This document shows, in pieces, positions 24,217 to 31,517 of a DNA stretch of 32,041 nucleotides. Made by a program: the position numbers and the translations under genes. The notes below the pieces were generated by a model that searched no databases, was not told the DNA's origin, and worked only from the letters and a program-made list of their open reading frames with translations. The DNA comes from Ruminococcaceae bacterium D5. Lineage in GTDB: Bacteria; Bacillota; Clostridia; Oscillospirales; Ruminococcaceae. Location of the stretch: positions 83,413 through 115,453 of the forward strand of contig FORK01000002.1 of NCBI GenBank assembly GCA_900113995.1. The letters run 5' to 3'. Every line of letters begins with the position of its first letter. Positions within the stretch are counted from its first letter, which is position 1.

Positions 24217-24774
24217 TCAGGAACGGCGGGCCTTTTGTTCGGCGGGGAGATACCGGTCAAGAATTCCTTCCGCGAGGCAGGCAAACGCCTCGGAAAGGGC
24301 AGCCGCGGTGAGAAGGAAGGTAAAGGCGTCGCTGCGGCTCCGGCATTCGGAGAATCCGTTCTGTTCCAGCAGCCCGGCGATGGCGCCGGCGAGAGCGTCC
24401 TTTTGAGAAAGCGCGCGCTCATAGCAGTCAGGAAGCGCCTGTTCTCCCCCCTCCTGCGCATAAAGCGCGTCGAGCGCCTGTTTAATTTCCCCAATGGTCA
24501 GGGTGCGCTTGAGGGAATAGATTGCGAGCATCTGCACGATGTGACCGGGAGTGTATTTCTTGCCCTTGATTGGCCGCACCAGCCCCGCTTTGCTGTAATT
24601 CTGCACCATTGTCTTGGTCAGAAGCTTCTCTTCCGCGGTGCGCTTGTTGGCGGCATATCCGTTTTCCACAAGGGTAATCACCTGATCCATGTAGAGGTCC
24701 AGCCCGGGAAGATCGGCGGTATGCAGTGCCTGCCGGGAAAAAGCCTTTTCCACTAATTCATTGAGACGGTCCAT
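24217..24774 (-). CDS. DUF1836 (MerR-like HTH) protein
   Basis: The 185-aa protein fits the DUF1836 family: LPGLDLYMDQVITLVENGY, then LLTKTMVQNYSKAGLVRPIKGKKYTPGHIVQMLAIYSLKRTL (the central helix-turn-helix), then TIGEIKQALDALY. Such proteins are presumed DNA-binding regulators; no target is known to me. AAAGGAGA precedes the ATG. It has its own promoter, divergent from the hemolysin III gene, and could control either side. Confidence 0.85.
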   Translation of the reverse strand: MDRLNELVEKAFSRQALHTADLPGLDLYMDQVITLVENGYAANKRTAEEKLLTKTMVQNYSKAGLVRPIKGKKYTPGHIVQMLAIYSLKRTLTIGEIKQALDALYAQEGGEQALPDCYERALSQKDALAGAIAGLLEQNGFSECRSRSDAFTFLLTAAALSEAFACLAEGILDRYLPAEQKARRS

Positions 24775-24809
24775 TTGATTTCTCCTTTCGCCTTTGATGA
24801 CTGTTGACC

Positions 24810-24838
24810 AGTATAGAGAAAAATGTTTTAAAAATCAA
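24810..24838 (-). promoter_or_regulatory. Promoter of the DUF1836 gene
   Basis: On the minus strand TTGATT (24838-24833) and TATACT (24815-24810) are 17 bases apart, placed about 36 bases before the start codon. Confidence 0.75.
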
Positions 24839-24847
24839 GAAATGCTG

Positions 24848-24876
24848 TTGATAAAATCAAAAAACTAGAATATAAT
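24848..24876 (+). promoter_or_regulatory. Promoter of the hemolysin III gene
   Basis: TTGATA (24848-24853) and TATAAT (24871-24876) are separated by 17 bases. The two divergent -35 boxes lie only about 10 bases apart. ATCAA (24834-24838) and TTGAT (24848-24852) form a small inverted repeat across this gap, so one regulator could affect both genes. Confidence 0.85.
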
Positions 24877-24932
24877 AACGACAATAAGTAGTTATTAAAA
24901 CTATATAAAGAGTTTACGTAAGGAGAATTGCA

Positions 24933-25583
24933 ATGGGATACTTTTATGAACATGCGCGGGACCCGATCAGCAGTTTTACCCACTGGATCGGAATGTGCTG
25001 TGCGGCGGTGGGCAGCCTGCTGCTGGTGCTGCGGGGCATCATTGCGGGTAAGGACCCGGTCACCATCCTCTGCGCGCTCGTCTTTGGCTTTTCCCTTGTC
25101 GCGCTCTATGCGGCGAGCACCCTCTATCACTTTTATCAGGGAAGCGACCGAACCCTGCTGCGGCTGCGCAAGCTGGACCATTCCATTATTTATGTCCTGA
25201 TCGCAGGCAGCTATACCCCGATCATCTGGCATGGCATGGAGCATCAGCATGCCGCGGCCTTCCTTGCGGTCATCTGGTCGATTGCGGCGGTGGGAATTCT
25301 GGTTAAGCTCTGCTGGCTTTCAGCACCGCGCTGGCTTTACACCTCCCTCTATCTGCTGATGGGGTGGGCGATTGTTTTTGACTGGAATTCCCTCGGCGGT
25401 TTCGAGCCGGGATGCCTTGCCCTGGTTGCGGCGGGTGGAATCGCCTACAGCATCGGCGCGGTATTCTATCTGGTCAAGCGCCCGGTCATCAGTGGAAACT
25501 TTGGGTTCCATGAAATTTTTCACCTGTTTATCCTCGCAGGCTCACTGCTGCATTTTTTAGCTGTTTTTTTCTTTGTCTTGTGA
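24933..25583 (+). CDS. Hemolysin III/YqfA (PAQR-like) membrane protein
   Basis: The 216-aa protein has about seven transmembrane segments. The conserved residues expected at the zinc site are present: STLYHFYQG (His), LRKLDHSIIYVLIAGSYTP (Asp-His-Ser) and FGFHEIFHLFILAGSLLHF (His, His, His). The start follows AAGGAGAATTGCA. Members of this family are annotated as hemolysin III or TrhA; they act in membrane lipid homeostasis in some bacteria, and true hemolytic activity is unproven for most. No clear terminator follows. Confidence 0.92.
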   Translation: MGYFYEHARDPISSFTHWIGMCCAAVGSLLLVLRGIIAGKDPVTILCALVFGFSLVALYAASTLYHFYQGSDRTLLRLRKLDHSIIYVLIAGSYTPIIWHGMEHQHAAAFLAVIWSIAAVGILVKLCWLSAPRWLYTSLYLLMGWAIVFDWNSLGGFEPGCLALVAAGGIAYSIGAVFYLVKRPVISGNFGFHEIFHLFILAGSLLHFLAVFFFVL

Positions 25584-25641
25584 AAAACAGTCGTCAGATG
25601 AGGAAATGGGTGGAAAGTATATGAATTTTGTTTCATTCCCT

Positions 25642-25669
25642 TTGCATTTTCATTGAAATATGGTATGAT
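25642..25669 (+). promoter_or_regulatory. Promoter of the secreted-protein gene
   Basis: TTGCAT (25642-25647) and TATGAT (25664-25669) are 16 bases apart, about 46 bases before the ATG at 25716. Confidence 0.65.
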
Positions 25670-25715
25670 ATCTCCAAATGATCCAACTAAATTGAACCGT
25701 TTGGAGGGCGATATT

Positions 25716-26954
25716 ATGAAAAAGCTGCTGGCTCTGCTTCTGGCCGTCGGCATGGTCACGGGAACCGGCGCCTTGACCGTTTCCGCATTCGATGAGGACG
25801 ATTACGACAATCTGGATTTTTTTGAGGTCAAGGAAACGAACGAAACCCTCTGTCCGGGGCAGGATTATTACTTTGAAACCGATTGGGAAGGCAGCCCGAT
25901 CGACGACGATTTCTTTGAGTACTACAAGGTTTCGGTCAGCGTCAGCTCGGATGATGACGACGTCTCCTCCTCGGCGGTCCGCCGCCGGGTCGAGAAGGCC
26001 GAATTCGTCAAAAATGAGGAAACCGGGGAGTACTTCTTCCATTTCCGCGCGAGCATGAGCTTCTCCTATCTTGAGAATCTGGATGCGCATATCATGGTGC
26101 TGGCCAAGGATAAGGAGAATACCGATAAGCGTTCCTGGTATGAGTTTGACCTGACGATCGGTTATTCGGACGGCGAGATCAGCGAAGTGGTTGACGATTC
26201 GCAGTACAGTGTGGACAACAGCAATCCTGCGATTGAGTTTGACGAGGATCTCAAGCTGTGCCGACTCGATTTTGAGGACGGCAGCTATTATACTCTGCGC
26301 CTTTCCACCGCAACGAAGTTCAATTTCGGCTACACCAATGTCGCCAACCAGTTTATCGTACAGGCAAATCCCAAGGCCTCTCTCTATTTTCTCTCGTTTT
26401 ATGCCCGTCCGCGGTTTGCCAATGAGGACGTTTTCAAATTCAAGGCGCCCGCGGATAAGAAATACCTCTACGAAATCAAGCAGGATAACACCCTCGTTCT
26501 GCTTTCGGAGGATAATAACAACGGTTACTTCGGCTTCACGACCCGGAATCTCGGCTCCTATGTGGCGTCTGATCTTCCGCTGCGGTCCGCTTCCACTTCG
26601 AAGGGAATCTATTCCAATGCCGCGCAGGTGAGCACCCCCTCTTCCCCTGCTTCGGCTCCGGCGGGGAGTGCCGCCGCTTTGCAGGGAATCATCACCCGCA
26701 ATTTTTCCAACCGGTTTGTGCTGGTGAGCAATGGAACCGAGTATGGAACAATCGATAAGGCCGCAACCTACTCCGTTTCGGTTTCGCTCGAGGGTATGGA
26801 TGCCGCGAACCTGTACCTCTATACCTATGATGGAACCAATAACCGGCTGATCCAGTCCCCCAACCGTCCGAAGGTCGGAGCCGACGGCAAGCTGACCTTT
26901 ACCACCAATACCAAGGGGTACTATGTGGTGAGCAGCGGGACTCTGGCGAAATAA
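25716..26954 (+). CDS. Secreted protein of unknown function
   Basis: The 412-aa product has a clear Sec signal (MKKLLALLLAVGMVTGTGA, cleavage after TVSA near residue 25). ATG at 25716 has TTGGAGGG about 8 bases upstream. I recognise no domain. The mature part opens with a strongly acidic stretch (FDEDDYDNLDFFEV), then many beta-rich, Asp- and Tyr-rich segments; a Ser/Pro/Ala linker (STPSSPASAPAGSAAA, about 307-322) separates a C-terminal beta-rich ~90-residue domain (GIITRNFSNRFVLVSNG...GYYVVSSGTLAK) ending flush at the C-terminus. It has no LPXTG or lipobox, so it is probably released or loosely wall-bound. It has its own promoter and terminator. Confidence 0.85.
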   Translation: MKKLLALLLAVGMVTGTGALTVSAFDEDDYDNLDFFEVKETNETLCPGQDYYFETDWEGSPIDDDFFEYYKVSVSVSSDDDDVSSSAVRRRVEKAEFVKNEETGEYFFHFRASMSFSYLENLDAHIMVLAKDKENTDKRSWYEFDLTIGYSDGEISEVVDDSQYSVDNSNPAIEFDEDLKLCRLDFEDGSYYTLRLSTATKFNFGYTNVANQFIVQANPKASLYFLSFYARPRFANEDVFKFKAPADKKYLYEIKQDNTLVLLSEDNNNGYFGFTTRNLGSYVASDLPLRSASTSKGIYSNAAQVSTPSSPASAPAGSAAALQGIITRNFSNRFVLVSNGTEYGTIDKAATYSVSVSLEGMDAANLYLYTYDGTNNRLIQSPNRPKVGADGKLTFTTNTKGYYVVSSGTLAK

Positions 26955-27002
26955 TCCCGCTTTTTCTGAAAATCGGGACAGCGCAGGACTCTTGATCCAT
27001 GG

Positions 27003-27032
27003 AAGGGGATGCCATACGGGCATCCCCTTTTG
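27003..27032 (+). terminator. Rho-independent terminator
   Basis: AAGGGGATGCC (27003-27013) pairs with GGCATCCCCTT (27019-27029) around a 5-base loop and continues into TTGTC. Confidence 0.88.
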
Positions 27033-27081
27033 TCTTGAAAGCCGCGATTTCTCTCTCCGTTCGGCCTTTTTCAAAAAAAAC

Positions 27082-27110
27082 TTGACGGAGACAGGCAAAT
27101 ATGGTAGGAT
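27082..27110 (+). promoter_or_regulatory. Promoter of the rpmG-secE-nusG-rplK-rplA operon
   Basis: TTGACG (27082-27087) and TAGGAT (27105-27110) are separated by 17 bases. It precedes rpmG by about 105 bases; the intervening leader has no clear hairpin. Confidence 0.82.
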
Positions 27111-27214
27111 AGTCATACCTCAAAAAGGGGCTTATTTTTTTGTGCCCAAAAATGAGGACACAAGATCCCCTTGAGGGAGGCAGAAATTAATCCGTTTCAT
27201 AGGAGGTGCCGAAC

Positions 27215-27364
27215 ATGCGGGTAAAAATCACTTTGGCTTGCACCGAATGCAAGCAGCGCAACTACAATACCATGAAGAACAAGAAAAACGACCCCGACAG
27301 ACTTGAGATGAACAAGTATTGCAGATTCTGCAAGAAACACACCCTTCACAAAGAAACCAAATAA
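27215..27364 (+). CDS. rpmG: Ribosomal protein L33
   Basis: This 49-aa protein, [20 protein letters not shown]..., is the zinc-ribbon form of L33, with CTEC (9-12) and CRFC (36-39) intact, the C+ type expected to bind zinc. AGGAGG lies about 9 bases before the ATG. It leads the secE-nusG operon, a standard arrangement in Firmicutes. Confidence 0.96.
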   Translation: MRVKITLACTECKQRNYNTMKNKKNDPDRLEMNKYCRFCKKHTLHKETK

Positions 27365-27382
27365 GAGAGGCAGGAGAACAGC

Positions 27383-27598
27383 ATGGCAGAAAAAGCTGAA
27401 AAGCAGTCGTTCTTCGCCCGGATCGGCAAGTTCTTCCGCGACCAGAAGAGCGAGGTCAAGAAGATCGTCTGGCCGTCGAAAAAGCAGGTCCTGAACAACA
27501 CGGCGATTGTTCTGGCCGCTGTTGTGATCTTTGCGGTGGCCGTCGGCGTCTTTGACTGGGTCGTTGGACTCATCGTCAGGCTGCTCATCGGCGCGTAA
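27383..27598 (+). CDS. secE: Protein translocase subunit SecE
   Basis: The 71-aa protein shows the SecE plan: a cytoplasmic amphipathic helix FFRDQKSEVKKIVWPSKKQV with the hallmark VWPS, and one transmembrane helix (about 40-68). It joins SecY and SecG in the Sec translocon. It lies 18 bases after rpmG. Confidence 0.97.
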   Translation: MAEKAEKQSFFARIGKFFRDQKSEVKKIVWPSKKQVLNNTAIVLAAVVIFAVAVGVFDWVVGLIVRLLIGA

Positions 27599-27610
27599 TG
27601 GAGGGACAAG

Positions 27611-28132
27611 ATGTCTGATCAAGCCAGATGGTACGTCGTACACACCTATTCAGGCTATGAGAACAAGGTGGCAAGCAGCATCGAGAATGCTGTGGAAAAC
27701 CGCAAGCTGCACGACCTGATCTGCGAGGTCCGGGTCCCCAGCGAGACGGTCACCGAGATCAAGGACAACAAAAAGCGAGAGGTTGAGCGCAAAATCTTCC
27801 CGAGCTATGTCCTGATTAAAATGGTCATGAATGACGAAACCTGGTATGTCGTCCGCAACATTCGCGGCGTTACCGGCTTTGTCGGCCCCGGTTCCAAGCC
27901 GGTGCCGCTGACCGACGAGGAGGTCGCACGTCTCGGCGTCGAAAAGAACGAGATCGAGATCAACTTTGAGGTTGGCGATAACGTTTCGATCATCGACGGG
28001 TATTTTGACGGCTTTATCGGAAAGGTCACCAGCATCGAGAAGGAAAAGGGGATTGTCCGCCTGACCGTTTCGATGATGGGCAAGGACGTACCGGTTGAGC
28101 TTTCGCTCGATCAGGTCGTCGCGTTTGTGTAA
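27611..28132 (+). CDS. nusG: Transcription elongation/antitermination factor NusG
   Basis: The 173-aa protein has an N-terminal NGN domain (WYVVHTYSGYENKVA; IFPSYVLIKMVMND; VRNIRGVTGFVG) and a C-terminal KOW domain (VGDNVSIIDGYFDGFIGKV, about 122-140). It binds RNA polymerase and couples transcription to translation or Rho. GGAGGG precedes the ATG. Confidence 0.97.
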   Translation: MSDQARWYVVHTYSGYENKVASSIENAVENRKLHDLICEVRVPSETVTEIKDNKKREVERKIFPSYVLIKMVMNDETWYVVRNIRGVTGFVGPGSKPVPLTDEEVARLGVEKNEIEINFEVGDNVSIIDGYFDGFIGKVTSIEKEKGIVRLTVSMMGKDVPVELSLDQVVAFV

Positions 28133-28183
28133 AGAAAGCGCACCGCTTTTGCGGATGCGGATGGGCCGCTGCAAGTGCGGCCT

Positions 28184-28215
28184 GTGGGAGGGGCACAGCC
28201 CCGCAGATGAACCAC
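28184..28215 (+). promoter_or_regulatory. L1-binding-like RNA element before rplK
   Basis: In the 104-base nusG-rplK gap, GTGG (28184-28187) pairs with CCAC (28212-28215) and encloses GGGGC-ACA-GCCCC with an asymmetric inner loop (GA against GCAGATGAA). This resembles the ribosomal protein L1 site of 23S rRNA and of L11-L1 operon leaders, where L1 represses its own operon. It is read by eye. Confidence 0.55.
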
Positions 28216-28236
28216 TAATTTTGGAGGTGCAAACCA

Positions 28237-28662
28237 ATGGCACAAAAGGTTGTAGGCTATATCAAGCTGCAGATTCCCGCCGGAAAGGCAACCCCGGCTC
28301 CGCCTGTCGGTCCGGCTCTCGGCCAGCACGGCGTCAACATCATGGCGTTTACCAAGGAATTCAACGAGCGCACAAAGAACGAGATCGGCATGGTGATCCC
28401 TGTCGTGATCACCGTTTACGCCGACCGTTCCTTCTCCTTCATCACCAAGACTCCCCCTGCGGCGGTTCTGATCAAGAAGGCAATCGGAATTGAGACCGCG
28501 TCGGGCGTTCCCAACAAGCAGAAGGTCGGCAAGATCACCCGTGAGCAGGTCCGCCAGATCGCCACGACCAAGATGCCCGACCTCAACGCGGCGGATATCG
28601 ACGCTGCGATGAGCATGATCGCCGGCACCGCCCGTTCGATGGGTATTGAGGTCGTCGACTAA
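28237..28662 (+). CDS. rplK: Ribosomal protein L11
   Basis: The 141-aa protein carries [28 protein letters not shown] near the N-terminus and the RNA-binding C-terminal domain ([23 protein letters not shown], ending [15 protein letters not shown]). It forms the GTPase-associated centre of the large subunit. GGAGGTG precedes the ATG. Confidence 0.98.
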   Translation: MAQKVVGYIKLQIPAGKATPAPPVGPALGQHGVNIMAFTKEFNERTKNEIGMVIPVVITVYADRSFSFITKTPPAAVLIKKAIGIETASGVPNKQKVGKITREQVRQIATTKMPDLNAADIDAAMSMIAGTARSMGIEVVD

Positions 28663-28732
28663 GAACACCCCGCCCAAAACGGGCTTATGGCGTGGCGCGC
28701 CCCCCCGAATCGGAATGGGGCATGCGCCGAAC

Positions 28733-28761
28733 GTGGGAGGAAATACTCCGTTAACCACCAC
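28733..28761 (+). promoter_or_regulatory. Second GTGGGAGG...AACCAC element, before rplA
   Basis: GTGGGAGG (28733-28740) and AACCAC (28753-28758) flank a short hairpin in the 116-base rplK-rplA gap, echoing the element before rplK. GTGG (28733-28736) can pair with CCAC (28755-28758). A larger GC hairpin lies just upstream (about 28693-28728, GGCGCGCCCC with GGGGCATGCGCC). Confidence 0.5.
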
Positions 28762-28778
28762 ATCAAGGAGGAAATGCA

Positions 28779-29495
28779 ATGAAGCGCGGAAAGAAATACG
28801 CCGAGAGCGCGAAGCTTGTTGAGAAGCTCAAGCTCTATGATACCGAGGAAGGTCTGGAGCTCTGCATCAAGACCGCCAAGGCCAAGTTTGATGAAACTGT
28901 CGAGATTCACGTCCGTCTGGGCGTCGACTCCCGTCACGCGGATCAGCAGGTCCGCGGCGCGGTCGTTCTCCCCAACGGAACCGGCAAGAGCGTCCGTGTC
29001 CTTGCGTTCTGCAAGGGCGACAACGTTCAGAAGGCCATCGACGCCGGCGCCGAGTTTGCCGGCTCGGATGAGTATGTTCACAAGATCCAGCAGGAAGGCT
29101 GGATGGATTTTGACGTCGTGATTGCCACCCCCGACATGATGGGCATGATCGGACGTCTGGGCAAGATTCTTGGACCGCGTGGCCTGATGCCGAACCCCAA
29201 GGCCGGCACCGTCACCCCCGATATCGCCAAGGCCGTCACCGAGGCGAAGGCCGGTAAGATCGAGTACCGTCTGGATAAGACCAATATCATCCATTGCCCG
29301 ATCGGCAAGGCTTCGTTCGGCACCCAGAAGCTGCAGGAGAACTTCGATGCGCTGATGGGCGCGATCGTCAAGGCAAAGCCTGCCGCTGCCAAGGGCCAGT
29401 ATGTCAAGAGCTGCGTTGTGGCCACCACCATGGGCCCCGGCGTCAAGATCAACCCCTCCAAGTTCCAGGGCGCCGCCGTTGCCCCGGAGAAATAA
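28779..29495 (+). CDS. rplA: Ribosomal protein L1
   Basis: The 238-aa protein shows [16 protein letters not shown] at the N-terminus, [20 protein letters not shown] and the L1 signature [18 protein letters not shown] (about 127-144). L1 forms the mobile stalk at the E site and represses its own operon in bacteria studied. AGGAGGAAATGCA precedes the ATG. The usual next genes, rplJ and rplL, are absent; a terminator follows instead. Confidence 0.98.
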   Translation: MKRGKKYAESAKLVEKLKLYDTEEGLELCIKTAKAKFDETVEIHVRLGVDSRHADQQVRGAVVLPNGTGKSVRVLAFCKGDNVQKAIDAGAEFAGSDEYVHKIQQEGWMDFDVVIATPDMMGMIGRLGKILGPRGLMPNPKAGTVTPDIAKAVTEAKAGKIEYRLDKTNIIHCPIGKASFGTQKLQENFDALMGAIVKAKPAAAKGQYVKSCVVATTMGPGVKINPSKFQGAAVAPEK

Positions 29496-29512
29496 GGGAA
29501 GCTCAGGCTGTC

Positions 29513-29557
29513 AATCCCCCATGGAAACACCGGATGGGTTCCATGGGGGATTTTTTT
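29513..29557 (+). terminator. Rho-independent terminator of the ribosomal-protein operon
   Basis: AATCCCCCATGGAA (29513-29526) pairs with TTCCATGGGGGATT (29539-29552), and the run continues TTTTTATT. It begins about 18 bases after the rplA stop. Confidence 0.96.
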
Positions 29558-30014
29558 ATTGTATAGCTTTAGCGCACAGACCAGCCAGCCCTGCTGGTGA
29601 GGGTAAAAAGCTTTCGCTCGAAGAATAGAGCGAATCGGGCAGCAAACAAGAACCTTTGGATGATAGGAAAACTGCCAATAGAGGGATAATTGCCTGCTTA
29701 CGGGCTGCGGAGCGGGCACTGCAAGAGAAGGAATTTCGGCGCCTCTTGAGAGGCTTGCCGGTACAAAGCCTTTTCAGGGCTGACTCAAGCTCACGGCTTC
29801 GCCGGAGGTCATCCTGGCTGTAAGGGGAGGACACCGACATGCGTCGGTGCCGTATAGGGAGTGCCTTTAGGCACCGCTGGTATTGTTTATCCTTATAGAA
29901 CTGGCAATCATGCCGCATTCTCTTGGACGTGGTTATGATTTGCGTCACGGGCTCGACAAAAGCGCTCTTCTGCGGTAGAATAGAAAACAGAACATGCTGA
30001 AAGGATGGATCGCT
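29558..30014. other. Gene-free, hairpin-rich region
   Basis: No supported gene. It contains CGCTC-GAGCG and CCAGC-GCTGG mini-hairpins (about 29588-29632), CACCGAC-ATGC-GTCGGTG (29832-29849), GTGCCT-TT-AGGCAC (29861-29874), and an alternative pairing CGGTGCC (29845-29851) with GGCACCG (29870-29876) that would compete with both. A promoter for the next gene is at its right end. It may be decayed repeat DNA or an untranslated RNA. Confidence 0.5.
29953..29981 (+). promoter_or_regulatory. Promoter of the Spx/ArsC-like operon
   Basis: TCGACA (29953-29958) and TAGAAT (29976-29981) are 17 bases apart, about 33 bases before the TTG start codon. Confidence 0.7.
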
Positions 30015-30401
30015 TTGTCCTACCAATTCATCTGTTACCCCAAATGTACGACCTGTCAGAGGGCGCGGCGCTGGCTGATGGAACATGACGTCCCCTTTGC
30101 CGAACGGGATATTAAATCTGATCGTCCCACCGCCGGCGAGCTGGAAAGCTGGTATCGGGAATCAGGGCTGCCGCTCAAAAAGTTTTTCAATACCAGCGGC
30201 CTGCTCTATAAGTCTCTTGCTCTTAGGGAGAAGCTTCCCGGGATGGACGAACAGGAACAGCTCGCGCTGCTGGCCACCGACGGGATGCTGGTGCGCCGCC
30301 CGATCCTCGTGGGGAAAGAAACGGTGCTGGTCGGCTTCCGCGAGGAGGAGTGGGAGCGCAGGCTGGGCAAGGGGGAATCATCCGATGGAAACGCAGTTTG
30401 A
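30015..30401 (+). CDS. ArsC/Spx-family protein (thioredoxin-fold)
   Basis: The 128-aa product has the thioredoxin-like plan of the Spx/MgsR/YffB group. The redox motif CTTC (C11-C14, within CYPKCTTCQRARRWL) is followed by the usual GLPLKKFFNTSGLLYKSLAL and the late RRPILV. The start is TTG at 30015, 9 bases after AAAGGA; an ATG at 29994 lies before that site. Arsenate reductases of this fold use a single Cys plus an Arg triad, whereas the CxxC here is closer to Spx. Stress-regulator and reductase roles cannot be separated by eye. It overlaps the next gene by 17 bases. Confidence 0.85.
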   Translation: MSYQFICYPKCTTCQRARRWLMEHDVPFAERDIKSDRPTAGELESWYRESGLPLKKFFNTSGLLYKSLALREKLPGMDEQEQLALLATDGMLVRRPILVGKETVLVGFREEEWERRLGKGESSDGNAV

Positions 30402-30618
30402 GCTGCGCCACCTGACTTATTTCCAGAATAAGAATATTTTTGTCGGAAGCTGCGGCCCTCTGCGCTACCGTCTGGCCCCTAAAGGGGATTGCATTGAGGT
30501 AAGCGCATGGAAGGATGACCGCTGCTTTGAGGCGCAGGAGGCCCCTGAACAGACCCAAGTGCCGATCAGCGACGAAGGACTTGCAGAGGCGGTGGCATGG
30601 CTCAAAGGACGGATTTGA
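30385..30618 (+). CDS. Small conserved hypothetical protein
   Basis: The 77-aa protein METQFELRHLTYFQNKN... is small, mixed alpha/beta-looking and has no signal or membrane segment. AAGGGGG precedes the ATG by about 9 bases, within the end of the previous gene. It resembles unnamed small proteins that I recall from clostridial genomes, and its overlap with the ArsC/Spx-like gene suggests joint translation, but I assign no function. Confidence 0.7.
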   Translation: METQFELRHLTYFQNKNIFVGSCGPLRYRLAPKGDCIEVSAWKDDRCFEAQEAPEQTQVPISDEGLAEAVAWLKGRI

Positions 30619-30679
30619 ATCTGCCGGGCTTTGAGCACCCGTTGTTTCAAAGAGAAGGTAAAGGAAAGGGGGCTATCCG

Positions 30680-31408
30680 ATGAAAAAGGCACTGCTTGCG
30701 CTGCTCTGCGCAGGCTTCCTTCTGCTCGGCGGCTGCGGGCCGCGGACCTCTTTGGGGGAAGCTCCTTCCGAGTCGGAGCCGCTGAAAAACGGAGAATCAT
30801 CCCTGCCCGAGAGCGAACCGAAGGAGGCCAATCTTCTGGTTGCCGACGCCGCAATGTATCGGGGGACGATTGCTTCGATGGAGGAGGGAGCGTCCGGTCT
30901 GCTCCTGACTTTGGAACAGGCCAAGGGAACCAACTTTGGAGCGGCTTCGATTGAGGCGCTTCTGTCGCCGGAGACAGTCCTTACCTTCCCGATCGGAGAG
31001 CTTGAGGAGGGCGGATATCTTGAAATTTATTACGGCGGTCCGCTTGAGGCGCAGCCGGTTACGGTCATTGCCGCAAATCTTTACCCCTCTGCCGAGATGG
31101 TGAATTTCAACGGTGTGGTTGGGGAACTCCGGCCCGATTCGGAAGATGCGGGGACGATCGTTCTGTTTGATATCGAAAACGGACAGGAGGTCGTCTACCA
31201 TTATGCGGCGGGGCAGACCCAGCTCTATCTCGATCTTGCGCAGATCCAACCGGGGGATCAGCTCAATATCTTCCACCGGGGAATCTATACCATGAGCCTG
31301 CCGCCGCAGGGGTCAGCCCTCGAAATTCGCAGGATTTCCGAGCCGCTGCCCGCCGCGCCCGCCCAGCCGGATGGGCTTGAACTTCCTGCTCTGGCGGATG
31401 GCAAATGA
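30680..31408 (+). CDS. Lipoprotein with two duplicated beta-rich modules
   Basis: The 242-aa protein has a lipobox (LLLGGCG) with Cys at about residue 19, a Ser/Glu/Pro linker to about 50, then two similar ~80-residue modules, MYRGTIASMEEG... (59 on) and VNFNGVVGELRPD... (141 on). Both run on to a strand, a middle segment ending in a GDQL/GGYL-type turn, and a strand (LNIFHRG and LEIYYGG). This looks like an internal duplication of an OB-like fold, as in some small secreted lipoproteins. I know no function. AAAGGAAAGGGGG precedes the ATG. Confidence 0.8.
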   Translation: MKKALLALLCAGFLLLGGCGPRTSLGEAPSESEPLKNGESSLPESEPKEANLLVADAAMYRGTIASMEEGASGLLLTLEQAKGTNFGAASIEALLSPETVLTFPIGELEEGGYLEIYYGGPLEAQPVTVIAANLYPSAEMVNFNGVVGELRPDSEDAGTIVLFDIENGQEVVYHYAAGQTQLYLDLAQIQPGDQLNIFHRGIYTMSLPPQGSALEIRRISEPLPAAPAQPDGLELPALADGK

Positions 31409-31451
31409 ACGGGCGGATATGCTCCTATCTTCCGGCGGAATATTCAGGAAA

Positions 31452-31499
31452 ACAAAGCGGAACCGCTGCAAAAAATTTTTTGCAGCGGTTCCGCTTTGT
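31452..31499. terminator. Perfect 48-base palindrome, likely bidirectional terminator
   Basis: Bases 31452-31475 are the exact reverse complement of 31476-31499 (24-bp arms, AAAAAATTTTTT at the centre). It lies between the plus-strand lipoprotein gene and the minus-strand cupin gene. On the minus strand it is followed by TTTTCC; on the plus strand the flank is not U-rich. Confidence 0.8.
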
Positions 31500-31517
31500 G
31501 CGTCCACAGGCTCGTTT

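Noticed and set aside
25650-27116. Minus-strand 488-codon open frame
   Set aside because: Antisense to the secreted-protein gene, which has a signal peptide, ribosome site, promoter and terminator. The minus frame has none of these.
27031-27214. Riboswitch or attenuator in the rpmG leader
   Set aside because: No stable hairpin or terminator was seen between the promoter and rpmG.
29558-29990. RNase P, tmRNA, 6S RNA or tRNA in the gene-free stretch
   Set aside because: None of the conserved core motifs of these RNAs or a T-loop (GGTTCRA) is present; only unrelated hairpins were found.
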